Below are positions 17,095-25,398 of a DNA stretch of 64,000 nt, one piece after another; position 1 is the stretch's first letter, and the number at the start of each line of letters is the position of its first letter. The notes beneath the pieces are model-generated. The model was not told the origin of the DNA. It saw only the letters and a program-made list of their open reading frames with translations, and made no database searches. Both the position numbers and the translations under genes were made by a program. Source of the DNA: Radicibacter daui (GTDB taxonomy: Bacteria > Pseudomonadota > Alphaproteobacteria > Radicibacterales > Radicibacteraceae). The DNA lies in contig CP131056.1 in the NCBI GenBank assembly GCA_030657355.1, forward strand, positions 372,001 through 436,000, given 5' to 3'.

Positions 17095-17523
17095 TCAGCC
17101 CTGGTTGCGCTGGTTCATGGCCCACAGCACGCCGAACGGATCGACAAGCTGGCAGTAGCGATCGCCCCAGAACATGTCGGTAGGCGGCATCTTCACTTCG
17201 GCGCCGGTAGCCACCGCCCGCTCGAAGCGGGCATCGATGTTGTCCACCATCAGCGTCATGGTGAAACCCTGCGGCTTTTCCACCGGGCAGCCATGCTCGG
17301 GAAAACCGTCGCTCAGCATCACCGAGCTGCCGTTGATATAGAGATGCACATGCATGGTACGGCCCCGCTCGTCGGGTGGATAGGCGAAGGCAAGTTCCGC
17401 CCCGAAGGCCTGCTTGTAGAACTCGGCCGCCTTGAAGGCGCCGTCCACCTGCAGATAGGCGACGACGCCGCCCTTTGTTTCCACCGGCGCTGCGGGGGCC
17501 GTGTTTTCCTGAATCTTGTCCAT
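17095..17523 (-). CDS. VOC/glyoxalase family protein (PhnB-like)
   Basis: 142 residues from ATG 17523, chosen because GGAGG stands just upstream; a longer frame to 17712 lies over the neighbouring gene. VVAYLQVDGAFKAAEFYKQA and VMLSDGFPEHGCP resemble the PhnB family, and the C-terminus WGDRYCQLVDPFGVLWAMNQ is diagnostic. Middle gene of the probable ECF42-controlled operon. Function unknown; VOC metal ligands are only partly recognisable. Confidence 0.87.
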   Translation of the reverse strand: MDKIQENTAPAAPVETKGGVVAYLQVDGAFKAAEFYKQAFGAELAFAYPPDERGRTMHVHLYINGSSVMLSDGFPEHGCPVEKPQGFTMTLMVDNIDARFERAVATGAEVKMPPTDMFWGDRYCQLVDPFGVLWAMNQRNQG

Positions 17524-17581
17524 GGTTGTTCCTCCGGTTCTGTCTGCTCTGGTTAAAGTCCGGGCCGCCGGGAGGACGGCC

Positions 17582-18016
17582 TCAGGGCGTGAGGTCGGTG
17601 GCCGCGCGCACGCTGCCATCCATGTAAAAAGGCGTGGAGATGTGGTCGTGGGTGATGCGCCAGCCGCCGTCGCGGCGGCCAAACACCACAGTGCGGCGGG
17701 TCCACACGGCAACCGTCTCCCCCGCCTTTTTGGTGCCGCTGATGCGCAGGAAGCCGTGCGCCACAGCCAGCGGCCCGCTGGAGGTCACCTCGATATCCTT
17801 CAGCTCATATCCGATCGGCCCGTCCCAGGTGGCAAACCAGGCTTCGATACCGGCCCGGTCTGCTCTGGCATCGCTGCGATAGGCCAGCGGCGGGGCAAGA
17901 TCGTAGACGACCGAGCCCGGGGCATAGGGTGCCAGCGCCTGTTCGGCGTCCTTCAGGCGGATGGCATTGGCATGCACCTCCAGCAAGGTGCGGATCGCCG
18001 CTTCATCGAGCGTCAT
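17582..18016 (-). CDS. NTF2-like/SnoaL-family protein (YybH-type)
   Basis: 144 residues: EAAIRTLLEVHANAIRLKDA at the N-terminus and GGWRITHDHISTPFYM near the C-terminus form the cone-shaped NTF2 fold of the SgcJ/YybH group. It is the first gene of the operon NTF2-VOC-VOC. A TGTCGG-N17-CGTC promoter-like sequence lies about 55-80 bases upstream of its ATG. No catalytic residues are assigned; homologues bind small hydrophobic ligands. Confidence 0.87.
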   Translation of the reverse strand: MTLDEAAIRTLLEVHANAIRLKDAEQALAPYAPGSVVYDLAPPLAYRSDARADRAGIEAWFATWDGPIGYELKDIEVTSSGPLAVAHGFLRISGTKKAGETVAVWTRRTVVFGRRDGGWRITHDHISTPFYMDGSVRAATDLTP

Positions 18017-18069
18017 GGCTGACCTCCTCTTGTCCGGGCGGCCCTTCAGGGCGGGCTCATGCCCTTAAG

Positions 18070-18096
18070 GACGCGCGGGAGAAGGTGAGGCCGACA
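18070..18096 (-). promoter_or_regulatory. ECF42-type promoter candidate for the NTF2-VOC-VOC operon
   Basis: On the minus strand: TGTCGG (18091-18096), 17 bases, CGTC (18070-18073). An A/T tract (CGGAAAAAATTTTAA) precedes the -35 box. The same layout recurs at 19801-19827 and 19859-19885. As I recall, the published ECF42 consensus is close (TGTCGA, CGA/TC). Confidence 0.7.
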
Positions 18097-18125
18097 GGGC
18101 CCTTAAAATTTTTTCCGAAAAATCT

Positions 18126-19382
18126 TCAGCCGGGGATGCCGGCTTCCTCCCCCAGCTTGTCGAGGTGCTGGCGGATCAGCGCGGCTTCGGCCGGTGTGTT
18201 GGCAAGACAGATGGCCTGATTGAAGGCGGCGCGCGCTTCCGCCTTGCGGCCGAGCTGGAGCAGGAAGTGCCCGCGCGCGCCATGGTAGGGGAAATAGGCG
18301 CCGAGCCTTTCCGCCAGCGGCTCGATGAGCGCCAGCGCCTCTGCGGGGCCCAGCACCTTGGATATGGCGACCGCCCGGTTGAGGGTAATGACCGGTGAGG
18401 GCTGCATGCGCTCCAGCGCGGCATAAAGCGCGGCGATGGAGCCCCAGTCGGTCTCGCCGGCGCGGGCACTGCGGGAATGTTCGGCAGCAATCGCGGCCTG
18501 CACCTGATAGGGGCCGGGGCGCTGGTGGCGCACCGCCTTGTCGATGAGCGCCAGCCCCTCGCCGATCAGCTTGCGGTTCCAGAGCGTCCGGTCCTGTTCT
18601 TCCAGCAGGACGATTTCGCCTGCCGCATTGAACCGGGCCGGTGCCCGGGCGTGCTGCAGCAGCATCAGCCCCAGCAGCCCCATGATCTCCGGCTCGGCCG
18701 GAAACAGCCGGAGCAGCAGCCGGGCAAGGCGGATCGCCTCCTCACACAGGTCCGCATCCCCCGCCAGCTGCGGTTCGCGTACGGAATACCCTTCGTTGAA
18801 GACCAGATAGGCCATCGCCGCCACGGCGGCGAGGCGCTCGGACCGTTCCACCGCTCCCGGCGCCTCGAACGGCACGTCGGCTTTGGCGATGCGGGCCTTG
18901 GCGCGGGTAATGCGCTGTTCCATTGCCGCTTCGCCCACCACAAAGGCGCGGGCGATCTGACGCACGCCAAGGCCGCAGACAATGCGCAGGGCAAGGGCGA
19001 TCTGCTGGGTTGCCGGCAGGTCCGGATGGCAGCAGATGAAGAGCAGTCTCAGCACATCGTCGCGGTATTGCGCCCCGTCCAGCCGTTCGGCCAGCGGCGC
19101 TTCGGCGTCTTCAAGGTCAGACAGCACGGCTTCTTCAGGCAGGGCCTCCTGCCGGCTCATCCGGCGGGCACCATCAAGGGCGGCATTGCGCCCGACCATG
19201 ATCAGCCAGGCCGCCGCATCGCGTGGCGGCCCGTTGACCGGCCAGTGCTTCAGCGCACGCAGGCAGGCCTCCTGAAACGCCTCTTCCGCAGTGTCCAGAT
19301 CGCGGAAATAGCGCAGCAGCGCCCCAACGGCCCGCGGGCGGGCGCCAGTCAGCGCTGCATTGATCCAGCTCTCCTCGCTCAT
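18126..19382 (-). CDS. ECF42-type RNA polymerase sigma factor with C-terminal TPR extension
   Basis: 418 residues, about twice the length of an ordinary ECF factor. Regions 2 and 4 occupy about residues 1-160 (LDTAEEAFQEACLRALKHWP and QQIALALRIVCGLGVRQIARAF). The rest is the DUF6596/TPR-like tail (AVAAMAYLVFNEGYSVREPQ, PYQVQAAIAAEHSRS, VITLNRAVAISKVLGPAEAL). ECF42 proteins have no anti-sigma factor; the tail is thought to regulate activity. It is 12 bases after the DGPF/YCII gene in the same operon, exactly the family context. Distinct from the ECF factor at 6271. Confidence 0.93.
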   Translation of the reverse strand: MSEESWINAALTGARPRAVGALLRYFRDLDTAEEAFQEACLRALKHWPVNGPPRDAAAWLIMVGRNAALDGARRMSRQEALPEEAVLSDLEDAEAPLAERLDGAQYRDDVLRLLFICCHPDLPATQQIALALRIVCGLGVRQIARAFVVGEAAMEQRITRAKARIAKADVPFEAPGAVERSERLAAVAAMAYLVFNEGYSVREPQLAGDADLCEEAIRLARLLLRLFPAEPEIMGLLGLMLLQHARAPARFNAAGEIVLLEEQDRTLWNRKLIGEGLALIDKAVRHQRPGPYQVQAAIAAEHSRSARAGETDWGSIAALYAALERMQPSPVITLNRAVAISKVLGPAEALALIEPLAERLGAYFPYHGARGHFLLQLGRKAEARAAFNQAICLANTPAEAALIRQHLDKLGEEAGIPG

Positions 19383-19394
19383 GATCCAGCGGCC

Positions 19395-19769
19395 CTAGAC
19401 GGCGGTGCGCGGGTCGGCGTTATAAAGTCCGACGGGGCGGATTTCATAAGCGCCGCCCGGATTGGCGGCAGCAAGCTCGCGGGCAAAGGCCAGTGCCTCT
19501 TCGAGCCCTTCCACATCGATGATGTAGAAGCCGAGCAGCTGTTCCTTGGTCTCGGCAAAGGGCCCGTCCAGCACCAGCGGCGGGTCTTCGCTCTTGCGCA
19601 ATGTGGTGGCCGCCGTCGTCGGCAGCAGGCGCAGCGACGGGCCGAGTTTGCCGGCTTTCACCCATTTTTCCTGCACCTGGCCAAGCCGCGCCATCACGGC
19701 ATCGTCCTCTTCCTTGCTCCAGGACCAGACGACATCCTCATCGTGATAACAAAGCAGGGCATAGAGCAT
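19395..19769 (-). CDS. YCII-related (DGPF) protein, ECF42 partner
   Basis: 124 residues. It contains VLDGPFAETKEQLLGFYIID, the DGPF signature typical of proteins encoded with ECF41/ECF42 sigma factors, and a YCII ferredoxin-like fold with EEALAFARELAAANPGGAYE. First gene of the DGPF-ECF42 operon; an ECF42-type promoter candidate is centred about 45 bases upstream. The biochemical role of DGPF proteins is unsettled. Confidence 0.9.
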   Translation of the reverse strand: MLYALLCYHDEDVVWSWSKEEDDAVMARLGQVQEKWVKAGKLGPSLRLLPTTAATTLRKSEDPPLVLDGPFAETKEQLLGFYIIDVEGLEEALAFARELAAANPGGAYEIRPVGLYNADPRTAV

Positions 19770-19800
19770 GGGGTTCCTCCGGTCGCATTTCTTTTTAGAA

Positions 19801-19827
19801 GACGTGCCACTATGCCCGCAGCCGACA
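19801..19827 (-). promoter_or_regulatory. ECF42-type promoter candidate for the DGPF-sigma operon
   Basis: Minus strand TGTCGG (19822-19827), 17 bases, CGTC (19801-19804), about 32 bases before the ATG. It is back-to-back with the plus-strand copy at 19859-19885 and shares the AT-rich tract between them. Confidence 0.7.
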
Positions 19828-19858
19828 GGGCTGTTCCGGAAAATTTTTAAACTCCGGG

Positions 19859-19885
19859 TGTCGGCATTGCCCGAAGCCGGGCGTC
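19859..19885 (+). promoter_or_regulatory. ECF42-type promoter candidate for the SRPBCC gene
   Basis: TGTCGG (19859-19864), 17 bases, CGTC (19882-19885), 42 bases before the ATG at 19928. Preceded by CCGGAAAATTTTTAAAC, similar to the tract ahead of the 18070 promoter. Confidence 0.7.
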
Positions 19886-19927
19886 CTCAGGGGGAACGTC
19901 ACCTGAGCCAATAAAAGGGAGGACCTC

Positions 19928-20413
19928 ATGGCCACCAAGCTCGACATCGCGCCCGCTTCCGACCGCGAACTGGTACTGCGCCGCCTCGTTGACGCGCCGC
20001 GCGAGAAGATCTGGCGCTGCTGGACGGAGCCGGAACTGATGAAGAAATGGTTCTGCCCGCGCCCGTGGACCACGCCGCTGGTGGAGATGGATGTACGCCC
20101 CGGCGGCAGTCATCACATGGTGATGAAGGGGCCGAACCCGGGTGAAGAGCATGATCTGCGCGGCGTCTTTCTTGCGGTGGAACCGCTGGAGCGCCTGACC
20201 TTTACCGATGCCTTCGTCAGCGCCTGGCAGCCGTCGTTGAAGCCCTTCATGGTGGCGACGCTGGAGCTGGAGGCCCAGGGCGACATGACCGTCTATACCG
20301 CCCGCGTCTGGCACTGGAGCGTGGCGGACCGCGAAGAACACGAGAAGATGGGCTTCCACGAAGGTTGGGGCATTTGTGTGGAGCAGCTGGAAGAGGTGGC
20401 AAAGGGGCTCTAG
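19928..20413 (+). CDS. SRPBCC/AHSA1 family protein
   Basis: 161 residues. The AHSA1 (START-like) fold is marked by RLVDAPREKIWRCWTEPELM (about 18-37) and KKWFCPRPWTTPLVEMDVRP, and by the ending HEGWGICVEQLEEVAKGL. The cavity probably binds a hydrophobic ligand. GGGAGG stands before the ATG. It is divergent from the DGPF-ECF42 operon with its own promoter of the same type, so it is very likely part of that regulon. Confidence 0.9.
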   Translation: MATKLDIAPASDRELVLRRLVDAPREKIWRCWTEPELMKKWFCPRPWTTPLVEMDVRPGGSHHMVMKGPNPGEEHDLRGVFLAVEPLERLTFTDAFVSAWQPSLKPFMVATLELEAQGDMTVYTARVWHWSVADREEHEKMGFHEGWGICVEQLEEVAKGL

Positions 20414-20448
20414 CAGCCCCCCGGCCCTGTCAGGCTGTTCTTGCCGGC

Positions 20449-21048
20449 CTAGAAGAGCGCATCCGCCAGCATCCACAGCACGGAGACGGCAAGCAGGGCC
20501 GCCATGGCAAGGTTGAAGCGCCGGGCAAACCGGCGCGCCAGCACCGCGCCGGCATAGGCCCAGAGCGCCAGCGACAGCCAGCAGATGATGAAGTAGAGCC
20601 CGCAGAACACCGCAAGCCCGGTGCCCTTCTGCTCCAGCGGCAGGATGAAGGTGCCGATGGCGGAAAGGATGGCGAGCCACGCCTTGGGATTGAGGCCTTG
20701 CACGGTAACGCCCGCCCAGAAACCCGGCAGGTCCGCTTCAGCCGGCGACAGGCTGGCGAGCGGGCCGCTGCGGGCGATTTTCCAGGCAAGCCACAGCAGA
20801 TAGGCCGACCCTGCCAGCGTCATCGGCAGCGAAAAGCGCTCCAGCCAGAGTGCACCTGTTACCGCGCCGGCCCCAAGCGCGCCAAAGGCCAGGATGAAGC
20901 ACACCGTCGCTCCGGTGACGTAAGGCAGCACCCGCGCCCCGCCAAAGCGCGCCCCGGCCATGGCGCCGATGAAATTCACCGGGCCGGGCGTGGCGGAGGC
21001 CGCAAGGGCAAAAAGGCACATGGCACCGAGGACGGGCAAGGAAGGCAT
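20449..21048 (-). CDS. LysE/RhtB-family amino acid exporter
   Basis: 199 residues with six hydrophobic segments. The signature ASATPGPVNFIGAMAGARFG (about 17-36) is that of the LysE/RhtB superfamily, and FWAGVTVQGLNPKAWLAILS is the conserved central loop. It exports an amino acid or derivative across the inner membrane. An AraC gene lies 115 bases upstream on the same strand, the standard pairing for regulated export. Substrate unknown. Confidence 0.9.
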   Translation of the reverse strand: MPSLPVLGAMCLFALAASATPGPVNFIGAMAGARFGGARVLPYVTGATVCFILAFGALGAGAVTGALWLERFSLPMTLAGSAYLLWLAWKIARSGPLASLSPAEADLPGFWAGVTVQGLNPKAWLAILSAIGTFILPLEQKGTGLAVFCGLYFIICWLSLALWAYAGAVLARRFARRFNLAMAALLAVSVLWMLADALF

Positions 21049-21163
21049 GGTTGCGATCTCGAAACAAAATAACGATTTCGAGATCTGCCACGCCGTGACC
21101 GGCTCCGGATTGGACGAACTTAACCTTCACCCGCTCCTCCGGGCCCGCCCGGCGCAGCCCGGA

Positions 21164-21976
21164 TCAGTGGGTGATGAGGGAGGTGGGTGTTACGCCCAGA
21201 TGGCGGCGGAACTGGCGGATCATGTGGGACTGATCGCAGAAGCCTGCTTCCAGCGCGGCCTCTGCCGCGCTTTTTCCGGCCACCAACGCTGTTTTGGCGC
21301 GGGCAACCCGGCGCTGAAGCGCATAGGCGTGGGGCGAAAGCCCGAGCGCGCGGGAAAAGCACCGCACCAGATAATTGGGGTGCAGGCCAACCAGTGCGCC
21401 GAGGCCGGCAAGCGAAAGGTCGCCTGTTTCCGCCTCCACCCCGGCGGCGATGGCTTCCCGGACGCGGGCAATCGCCAGATTTTCCCGGCCTGCCGGGCGC
21501 AGTTCGGCGCCGCCATGGCTCTCGAACACGGTGCCGAGTACCTGCTGCACCGCCTCTTCGACTCCAAGCCGCCAGTCACCGGCCTGCTGCGCAAGGCAGA
21601 GGCGCTCAGCCAGTGTCTCCAGTGCGCGGGTCAGCTCAAGGCCGCGGTCCTGCGGCGTTACTTCACGAAAGCCCCGAAGCTGCGGCAGGTCCAGCAGCGC
21701 TTTGACCGCGGCCTCGTCGGCATAGAGCATCTTGTAGCGCAGGCGCCCGGCATTGGAGTGGCCGGTATGCGGCTCCTCCGGGTTCATCAGCGAGAGCGAG
21801 CCGCTGGGCAGCACCATGGTTTCGCCCCGGCACTGATACCCGCCCACCCCCGCCGAGATCGCCCCGATGGCAAAACCCTCATGGGAGTGCCGGCCGAAGG
21901 TCTGGTTATGAAAATCCGCCTCGAACAGCTCGATGCCGTTCAGCCAGGTCAGGTGGTGATAGCGGTTCTTCTGCAT
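21164..21976 (-). CDS. AraC-family transcriptional regulator
   Basis: 270 residues: an N-terminal cupin-like sensing domain (LFEADFHNQTFGRHSHEGFA, about 16-35) and a C-terminal double HTH (LSLAGLGALVGLHPNYLVRC and AALEAGFCDQSHMIRQFRRH). It precedes the LysE exporter on the same strand and is the likely activator of that gene. Ligand unknown. Confidence 0.9.
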   Translation of the reverse strand: MQKNRYHHLTWLNGIELFEADFHNQTFGRHSHEGFAIGAISAGVGGYQCRGETMVLPSGSLSLMNPEEPHTGHSNAGRLRYKMLYADEAAVKALLDLPQLRGFREVTPQDRGLELTRALETLAERLCLAQQAGDWRLGVEEAVQQVLGTVFESHGGAELRPAGRENLAIARVREAIAAGVEAETGDLSLAGLGALVGLHPNYLVRCFSRALGLSPHAYALQRRVARAKTALVAGKSAAEAALEAGFCDQSHMIRQFRRHLGVTPTSLITH

Positions 21977-22246
21977 CTGCCCGGTCCGGAGCCTGAAGGT
22001 GCCGGTATCCTACAGGGTAACGTCGGGGCCTGACAGCGGGCACACGGTTCGCCGGAGTTGATGCCGGGTGGCCGGCCCTCCTTGCCATTTGGCGCCCTTC
22101 CCGGTCGAATCCATCAAGTCCGGGTGCAGAGACAATAACGTCCCGCTCTTTGCTGCTAACGGTGGATGCTTCGGCCGGCACCAGGATGTCTCCCTGAAGA
22201 AGACCGGCTGCGCCATATCCATGTTGCTGCCTGAAAGGGACAGGAA

Positions 22247-23188
22247 ATGCTGCTTCACGCGCCTCGCCGGTTCATCTTCGCTTTCTGCCTGATGATTCTG
22301 ACGGGAGGCGCGGCGACCGGCGCGCGGTCGGCGGTTCCTGATTTTCCTGCCAGTTTCCGTGTCCTCGATATTTCTGCCAATGGCACCACAATTCATGTGC
22401 GCGTCGGCGGCAGCGGGCCTGCCGTCGTGCTGCTGCACGGCTATGGCGAAACCGGGGACATGTGGGCGCCGCTCGCCGCGGATCTCGTCCGGGATCACAC
22501 CGTCATCGTGCCTGATCTTCGGGGTCTCGGCCTTTCTGCGCAGGTCGCCGAAGGTTTCACCAAGGCCAACCAGGCAAAGGATGTGGCTGCGGTTCTGGAT
22601 AGTCTCGGGGTCGGCCCCGTCGATGTGGTGGCTCACGATATCGGAAACATGGTGGCCTTTGCCTTCGCGGCCGCATACCGCCAGCGCACCACGCGCCTTG
22701 TCATGATGGACGCGCCGGTGCCCGGCATTGGCCCGTGGGAGGAAATCCTCAAGAGCCCGTTGCTTTGGCACTTCCGCTTCGGAGGCGCCGACATGGAGCG
22801 GCTGGTTGCCGGGCGGGAGCGGATTTATCTCGACCGGTTCTGGAATGATTTTTCTGCCGATCCGGCAAAATTCGACGAAGCCTCGCGTCAGCACTACGCC
22901 GCGCTTTATGCCCGGCCCGGCGCGATGCATGCCGGATTCTCCAACTTCGCCGCCTTCGATCAGGACGCCGTTGATGACCGCAAGGATCTGGAGGCTGGCA
23001 AACTCACCATGCCGGTGCTTGCCATTGGCGGGGCCGCCTCGTTCGGGTCGACCATGGCAGTTGTGATGCGGGCGGCGGCAACCAATGTGCAGGAACTGGT
23101 GATCCCGGCATCCGGGCACTGGATCATGGAAGAAAATCCGGCCCCGGCCGTCAGCGGCATCAGGGCCTTTATCGATCAGCCGGTGTGA
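22247..23188 (+). CDS. Secreted alpha/beta hydrolase, epoxide hydrolase-like
   Basis: 313 residues. A signal peptide (about 1-29) is followed by the hydrolase fold: VVLLHGYGETGDMWAPLAAD (oxyanion region about 61-80), nucleophile Asp131 in VVAHDIGNMVAF, and final His in IPASGHWIMEEN. An Asp nucleophile together with HGYGETG resembles fluoroacetate dehalogenase/epoxide hydrolase homologues. GGGACAGGAA lies directly before the ATG. It stands alone between the AraC gene and tRNA-Gly, with no evident operon partner. Confidence 0.85.
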   Translation: MLLHAPRRFIFAFCLMILTGGAATGARSAVPDFPASFRVLDISANGTTIHVRVGGSGPAVVLLHGYGETGDMWAPLAADLVRDHTVIVPDLRGLGLSAQVAEGFTKANQAKDVAAVLDSLGVGPVDVVAHDIGNMVAFAFAAAYRQRTTRLVMMDAPVPGIGPWEEILKSPLLWHFRFGGADMERLVAGRERIYLDRFWNDFSADPAKFDEASRQHYAALYARPGAMHAGFSNFAAFDQDAVDDRKDLEAGKLTMPVLAIGGAASFGSTMAVVMRAAATNVQELVIPASGHWIMEENPAPAVSGIRAFIDQPV

Positions 23189-23214
23189 GAGGCGGCTAGC
23201 CAGAGCCAGAAATG

Positions 23215-23236
23215 AAAAAAGCGCCTCAAAAGGCGC
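23215..23236 (-). terminator. Intrinsic terminator of tRNA-Gly
   Basis: Read on the minus strand: GCGCCT-TTTG-AGGCGC followed by TTTTTT (23220 down to 23215). It lies 30 bases downstream of the tRNA 3' end. Confidence 0.85.
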
Positions 23237-23266
23237 CCGGAAACAATCGATTCTGATCTGGAAAAC

Positions 23267-23341
23267 TGGAGCGGGCGAAGGGATTCGAACCCTCGACCCC
23301 AACCTTGGCAAGGTTGTGCTCTACCCCTGAGCTACGCCCGC
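23267..23341 (-). tRNA. tRNA-Gly (anticodon GCC)
   Basis: 75 bases including an encoded CCA. The acceptor stem is GCGGGCG/CGCCCGC with discriminator U. D-arm GTAGCTCAGGGGTAGAGC; anticodon arm CAACCTTGCCAAGGTTG holding GCC; T-arm GAGGGTTCGAATCCCTTC with TTCGAAT. All four stems pair. A promoter (23416-23444) and terminator (23215-23236) on the same strand make it a single-gene unit. Confidence 0.97.
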
Positions 23342-23415
23342 TCGGCGCTGGAAAGGCTGGCTTATTTGCTGGCATTTCCATGTTTGGGACGGTCGCTGCT
23401 GCGTCCGTGGCGGGG

Positions 23416-23444
23416 TTATTAGACGCTGGCTTTTGGCCGTGCAA
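23416..23444 (-). promoter_or_regulatory. Promoter of tRNA-Gly
   Basis: Minus strand TTGCAC (23439-23444), 17-base spacer, TAATAA (23416-23421), followed by a GC-rich discriminator (CCCCGCC) as usual for stringently controlled stable RNA genes. Confidence 0.65.
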
Positions 23445-23589
23445 GCACTTTTTTAAAGCTTTTTGTTTCCGGCATCGTTTTTCCCGGTGCCGGGGGCACC
23501 GCCCCCCGCGGCCTTGCTGGCCTGCTGCCCCGTGCCAGCCGGCCGGGCCCGGTAGCACAGCTTCCGGCTTTACGTTAAAAGCCTTTCCC

Positions 23590-24201
23590 ATGATGACTGA
23601 AGACGCCGCCACCCCCGCCCTTGCCGGTGGAAGTGATTCCGCCGCCCCTGCCGATCTTGCCGCCGCGCGTGCCGTGCCGCCGGTCACCAGCGATGCGTTG
23701 CTGGCGCGTCTGGCCGACCTGGGTATCGCGGCGCCGACGGTGGAGCACCCGCCGGTCTTTACCGTTGCCGAAGCGCAGGAGCACCGCGCCGGCATCGAGG
23801 ACGGCGGCCATAGCAAGAACCTCTTTCTCAAGGACAAGAAGGGCGCGCTCTTCCTTGTCGTTTGTCATGAGGAAACGCCGGTCGATCTCAAGGCTCTGCA
23901 TCCGGTGCTGGGCAGCGGCCGGCTTTCCTTCTGCTCGGCCGAGCGGTTGATGGAATATCTGGGCGTCATCCCCGGATCGGTCACGCCCTTCGCGCTCATC
24001 AACGATACCGCGCTTGCCGTGCAGCCGGTCTTCGAGCGGCGTTTGCTGGAGATGGAGCCGCTGCACTTTCACCCGCTTACCAACACCCGCACCACGTCGG
24101 TGAGCCGGGAAGGGCTGCTGCGATTCGTCGAGGCATGCGGCCACAAACCGATGGTGGTCGACCTGCCGGAGCGCCCGGCGGACGCCGGCGAGGGCGCCTG
24201 A
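23590..24201 (+). CDS. YbaK/prolyl-tRNA editing-type deacylase
   Basis: 203 residues from the first of two adjacent ATGs. The YbaK core has VEHPPVFTVAEAQEHRAGIE and GHSKNLFLKDKKGALFLVVC, with the Lys of KNLFLKDKKG expected in the active site. ProX/ProXp-ala enzymes hydrolyse alanyl- (or cysteinyl-) tRNA mischarged on tRNA-Pro. An extra N-terminal Ala-rich stretch of about 30 residues precedes the domain. No strong ribosome-binding site is seen. Confidence 0.88.
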   Translation: MMTEDAATPALAGGSDSAAPADLAAARAVPPVTSDALLARLADLGIAAPTVEHPPVFTVAEAQEHRAGIEDGGHSKNLFLKDKKGALFLVVCHEETPVDLKALHPVLGSGRLSFCSAERLMEYLGVIPGSVTPFALINDTALAVQPVFERRLLEMEPLHFHPLTNTRTTSVSREGLLRFVEACGHKPMVVDLPERPADAGEGA

Positions 24202-24352
24202 GCATCCTTCCCTCGCTTTTAAGCTGACGGCGGGGCTTGAGCTTCGGCGCCGGCCGCCGCATCTATAGGGCCAAGTTTGGATAAGGAGGCCTGCTGCCGG
24301 CCAACAGGACTGGTGGCGGCGATGCTCCCCGCGAAAAGGACGGATAAAGACG

Positions 24353-25318
24353 ATGAGCCTCTTCGGCATGGGTTCCGGCAACCCCAATGGCGCGGCCCCC
24401 GCTGCGGCCCCGCAGGCCGCGGCTGCTCCGGCAGGCGCCCTGATCAAGGACACCGACATCCGCAGCTTTGCCGCCGATGTGCTGGATGTCTCGCGCAGCG
24501 TGCCGGTGATCGTGGAGTTCTGGGCCACCTGGTGCGGCCCCTGCAAGCAGCTGATGCCGACGCTGGAAAAGCTGGTGACACAGGCCGGCGGCGCCGTGCG
24601 CATGGTCAAGGTCGATATCGACAAGAACCAGCAACTCGCCGCCCAGCTGCGCATCCAGTCCGTGCCCACCGTCTACGCCTTCTATCAGGGCCAGCCGGTC
24701 GATGCCTTCCAGGGGGCGCTGCCGGAATCGCAGGTGAAGCAGTGGATCGACCACCTGATCAAGTCCACCTCCGGCGCCGGCCCCGCCGCCGCCATCGAGG
24801 AAGCGCTGGCCGCGGCCAAACAGGCGCTGGATGAAGGCGATATCCAGACCGCCGGCGGCATCTATCAGCAGATCGTGCAGGCCGACCCCGAGAATGCGCC
24901 CGCTTATGCCGGCATGATCCGCTGCCTGATGGCAGCGGGCCAAACCGAGCAGGCTGCCGGCCTTCTGGCTGACCTGCCGCCGGAAATCGCCGGCCATGCC
25001 GAGGTAAAGGCTGCTGCAACCGCCCTGGCGCTTGCCGAACAGGCCGGCGCCGCGCGCGGAGCGACGGGCGGGCTGGAAGCGCGCCTTGCTGCCGATGCCA
25101 ACGATCATCAGGCCCGCTTCGATCTGGCGATGGCGCTTTATGCCGAAGGCCGCAATGAAGAGGCCGCCGAGGCGCTGATCGAGATCGTGCGCCGCGACCG
25201 GACCTGGAACGAGGACGCCGCCCGCGCCCAGCTCGTGAAGTTCTTCGAGGCCTGGGGTGCGGCGGACAAGCTGACGCTGCGCATGCGCCGCCGCCTCAGC
25301 TCGGTGATGTTCTCCTGA
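24353..25318 (+). CDS. Co-chaperone YbbN/CnoX-like: thioredoxin plus TPR protein
   Basis: 321 residues. The thioredoxin domain is about 33-140 with WATWCGPCKQLMPTLEKL (Cys61, Cys64); the C-terminal half is made of TPR repeats (ALAAAKQALDEGDIQTAGGI; ARFDLAMALYAEGRNEEAAE). This is the CnoX/YbbN design, a holdase that protects proteins under bleach or redox stress and hands them to DnaK/GroEL. It keeps the full CxxC, unlike E. coli CnoX (SxxC). Next to YbaK and a LON-domain protein: a proteostasis group. Confidence 0.9.
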   Translation: MSLFGMGSGNPNGAAPAAAPQAAAAPAGALIKDTDIRSFAADVLDVSRSVPVIVEFWATWCGPCKQLMPTLEKLVTQAGGAVRMVKVDIDKNQQLAAQLRIQSVPTVYAFYQGQPVDAFQGALPESQVKQWIDHLIKSTSGAGPAAAIEEALAAAKQALDEGDIQTAGGIYQQIVQADPENAPAYAGMIRCLMAAGQTEQAAGLLADLPPEIAGHAEVKAAATALALAEQAGAARGATGGLEARLAADANDHQARFDLAMALYAEGRNEEAAEALIEIVRRDRTWNEDAARAQLVKFFEAWGAADKLTLRMRRRLSSVMFS

Positions 25319-25398
25319 CCGTCTGAAGCCGGCAGGTATCATGTCTTTAAGGGCGTGCCGGGCTTTGCGCCGGGCCCGCCCGTCCTATCTTTGAAGTC

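Noticed and set aside
21906-22181. A 91-codon minus-strand frame between the AraC and hydrolase genes
   Set aside because: Overlaps the start of the AraC gene, lacks a ribosome-binding site, and shows no protein-like pattern.
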